A DNA stretch of 64,000 bases from Tetrahymena elliotti 4EA (lineage: Eukaryota > Ciliophora > Oligohymenophorea > Hymenostomatida > Tetrahymenidae). Position 1 is the first letter of the stretch; every line of letters starts with the position of its first letter. Shown here one piece after another: positions 61,942 to 64,000 of this stretch. A program made the translations under genes and the position numbers. Where the stretch lies: positions 62,001 to 126,000 of the forward strand of contig JH720382.1 of NCBI GenBank assembly GCA_000231825.2. The letters are read 5' to 3'. The notes under the pieces are model-generated. The model worked only from the letters and a program-made list of their open reading frames with translations, searched no databases and was not told where the DNA came from.

Positions 61942-63070
61942 TAAAATTTTAATGATTCAATCAAAGTAATTAATTAATTAATGTATTTATGTTATTTTTA
62001 AATTAAAATATTTGTTTTTTAAATAATTTTGAAACCAAGTTTTAAAATGTTTTCATTCTTTTTAAAATAATAAAAATAGTATTTAAGTTTGTTTATCTTT
62101 TTTATATTAAATGAATAATTAAATTTAAAAATGAATTTTCAAACTAGCACAAAAATTTAGAGAGAGAATTTAACTTTTGTTTTTTAACATTTTTGTTTTC
62201 TTTATCAAGAATTTAATAAAATAAAATTTTAATGAGCTCTCAATTTTTAGGCTTTTAATTGTTAAAATTTGATAAAAAAATATTAAAATTTAAAAGATGA
62301 TGAAGCAAGTAAAAGGCCAAAGTTTGGATATGTTTTCAACTTTTACAAAAATATTTAAAAATTTAAAACTTCAAAAAAAAGAAAAAGAAAAAAGAAATGT
62401 AAAAGTGGAGAATGGATATTTTAAAATATAATTATGATAAAAAAATTTATTTAGATTTAATCAGTGAAAGCCAAATAACAAAATTTATATTTTATTAATA
62501 AAGATAATCAAACTAAAAAAACAAAGAAATATCAATCATAGGTTGGGTGTAAGATTTATTTTTATTAGAGAGAGGATAAAAATTTAAATTAGGGCTCTAT
62601 GTGCAATTACCATCAAATTTAATCTAGAAATCTATTAATTAAAAAAAGTTTGAATATTTTCAAAACAATATCAATAACTAATCATTTTTGCCTTTCCAGA
62701 TGTATTTAAATGTAATTGTAAGTTCTATAAAATGACACTTATGACATATGTCAAACAAATAGGATTAATTTCAATTTGATGGTATCATTTATGGGTGTTT
62801 TTGTCTACAATTAGTTTGAAAAAAATGATACTTTAAGCAAGAAAATATCAAAGTCTAATTTCTGTTTATCTGTAGCCATAAAATAAATCCAGGCAACAAA
62901 ATAATAAGTGAATCAAGACAGAAGTCACTAAATTAATATTCCTTTATCATATTTTTACAAATGATTGCTTTGATACTTATTTATTATTAAGATTAGAATC
63001 AGAAATTAATATAAATTAATACAAATTTCATAAATTAGTTTCTAAAAAAAAAAGTAAAACAATCATTTAA
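61942..63070. other. Intergenic AT-rich spacer
   Basis: About 1.1 kb with no recognised gene or repeat. Confidence 0.6.
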
Positions 63071-63496
63071 ATGAATCCTAAATAGGCCATTAACTCTGTT
63101 GCAGGTACTATCTGCTTTGCTATCTTAATCTTACTCTTCTGGTGGAGCCATCACCATCGTCCTCATGACAAGCCTTACCAACCTCCTGCCGTTGGTGACA
63201 GATGGGATGTCTATGATCATGAAGTTTGCAGAAATGCTTGTGCTGCTGTTGAATGCACTTCTGATGAATGTTTCTCTGTTGCTAACAAATTCAACGAATA
63301 TGAAGAAAATGACTCTACCTGTTAAGCTTTCTGGAGCTGGTTCGAAAGTGCTTAAGCTGACGATGTCTTACCTGACTCTTTCTACTATTGCGGTCATGGT
63401 AAGAACAATGAATGGCAAAAGGCTGCTCAATCTAACTCACAATATCTCCAAATCTGGTAATGCAATTGGGGTCCCTAATGCTCTTAAAAATAATGA
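63071..63496 (+). CDS. Small Cys-rich single-pass membrane protein, 141 aa
   Basis: A single frame runs from ATG 63071 to TGA 63494-63496, with three TAA/TAG Gln codons in its last 20 residues. A hydrophobic segment at residues 9-26 (SVAGTICFAILILLFWW) is followed by SHHHRPHDKPYQPPAVGDRWD. The soluble part holds eight Cys, including VCRNACAAVECTSDEC, which contains both CX3C and CX9C spacings, then STCQAF, YYCGHG and QCNWGPQC. Gene GC content and C-ending codons are higher than in neighbouring genes, a sign of high expression in this genome. The layout, one helix followed by a disulfide-rich domain, would suit either a mitochondrial intermembrane-space subunit or a surface/lumenal protein. 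I do not recognise the family, so both are guesses. Confidence 0.88.
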
Positions 63497-64000
63497 TTTA
63501 TAAATTACAAATAAATAAATCAATGAACTCAAAAATAGTATGAAATTTTATATGTAATTTTATATACATTTAAAGTAATAAATTTAAGAAACAAAAGAAA
63601 TCAATCATTCATAAATTTATTTCTTTGTTTTTTCCAAAAAATTATATTATACTTATATAAATCTTTAATACATTGCAAATATTAGTTTTCATACAATTAA
63701 TCTTTTATTAATATCCAAATATTCAAAACTAAGGCTTCATGCATACTTCCTTTACAAAAGAAGTATTTATATGGATGATAATAAAAATAAGTAAATTAAT
63801 TAATATTTTTTGATGAAATCAAATCACAAATCAAGTTTTTTAGTTTACAAGAACCAATCCAAAATTTTCTATTATTCAATAGAGTGAAGATTGAGAAAAA
63901 TATAATAAATATTTTAATTTTATGATTTGTAAGGTATTAGATTTCAATATTTATTTTATTATACAGGGTTGCTTTTTATGTTACTACTAACTTAAGTGGT
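63497..64000. other. 3' flank at window end
   Basis: AT-rich sequence after the Cys-rich gene. No feature was recognised before the window ends. Confidence 0.55.

Noticed and set aside
63165..63503. 112-codon plus-strand frame starting MTSLTNLLPL
   Set aside because: It is a second frame inside the Cys-rich gene, whose own frame begins at 63071 with a membrane segment and conserved-looking Cys spacing.

Overview
The window reads as ciliate macronuclear DNA, almost certainly from a Tetrahymena-type genome. The sequence is very AT-rich. Coding regions become open only when TAA and TAG are read as glutamine and TGA is the sole stop. Genes carry short AT-rich GT-AG introns, and many predicted proteins have long Gln/Asn tracts. 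With this code and hand-placed introns I can read 15 protein genes; 13 close in frame from ATG to TGA, one (14714-24345) closes but has a tentative 5' end, and one (25631-28775) is only partly modelled. Nothing bacterial, no CRISPR array and no transposase was seen.

Layout. 1-2077: six degenerate repeat units of about 270 bp. 2078-24345, all plus strand: a small, possibly mitochondrial protein, a cyclic-nucleotide-binding-domain protein, a multi-pass membrane protein, an LRRC40-like leucine-rich-repeat protein and a giant 3041-residue Gln/Asn-rich protein. 24945-32765, minus strand: a cluster of U2 snRNA genes, with three divergent U2-like paralogs and at least two canonical U2 copies separated by an assembly gap of 776 N. 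Each gene shows a conserved upstream element 53-67 bases before the RNA where that region is sequenced, and a conserved 3' element. A plus-strand LRR gene sits between the first and second paralogs. 33071-41165: a coiled-coil protein, a 4.1 kb gene-poor stretch, and a 782-residue Asn/Gln-rich protein with a compact C-terminal domain. 44014-58546: Vps8 (CORVET subunit, plus strand), then minus-strand genes for a 663-residue Gln/Pro-rich protein, Mob1, a coiled-coil protein and an LRR protein. 60353-63496, plus strand: coproporphyrinogen III oxidase and a small Cys-rich membrane protein.

The genes form no operon and share no single pathway; recognisable roles are splicing (U2), endosomal tethering (Vps8), cell-division and polarity signalling (Mob1) and heme synthesis (coproporphyrinogen oxidase). 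The most interesting system is the U2 cluster. The divergent paralogs keep the Sm site and the overall stem-loop layout, with compensatory changes in most stems. One paralog has an altered branch-site-recognition segment. This suggests functional variant U2 RNAs rather than decayed copies.

Exon boundaries were placed by eye from GT/AG signals and reading-frame continuity, so single splice sites may be wrong even where the gene call is firm.
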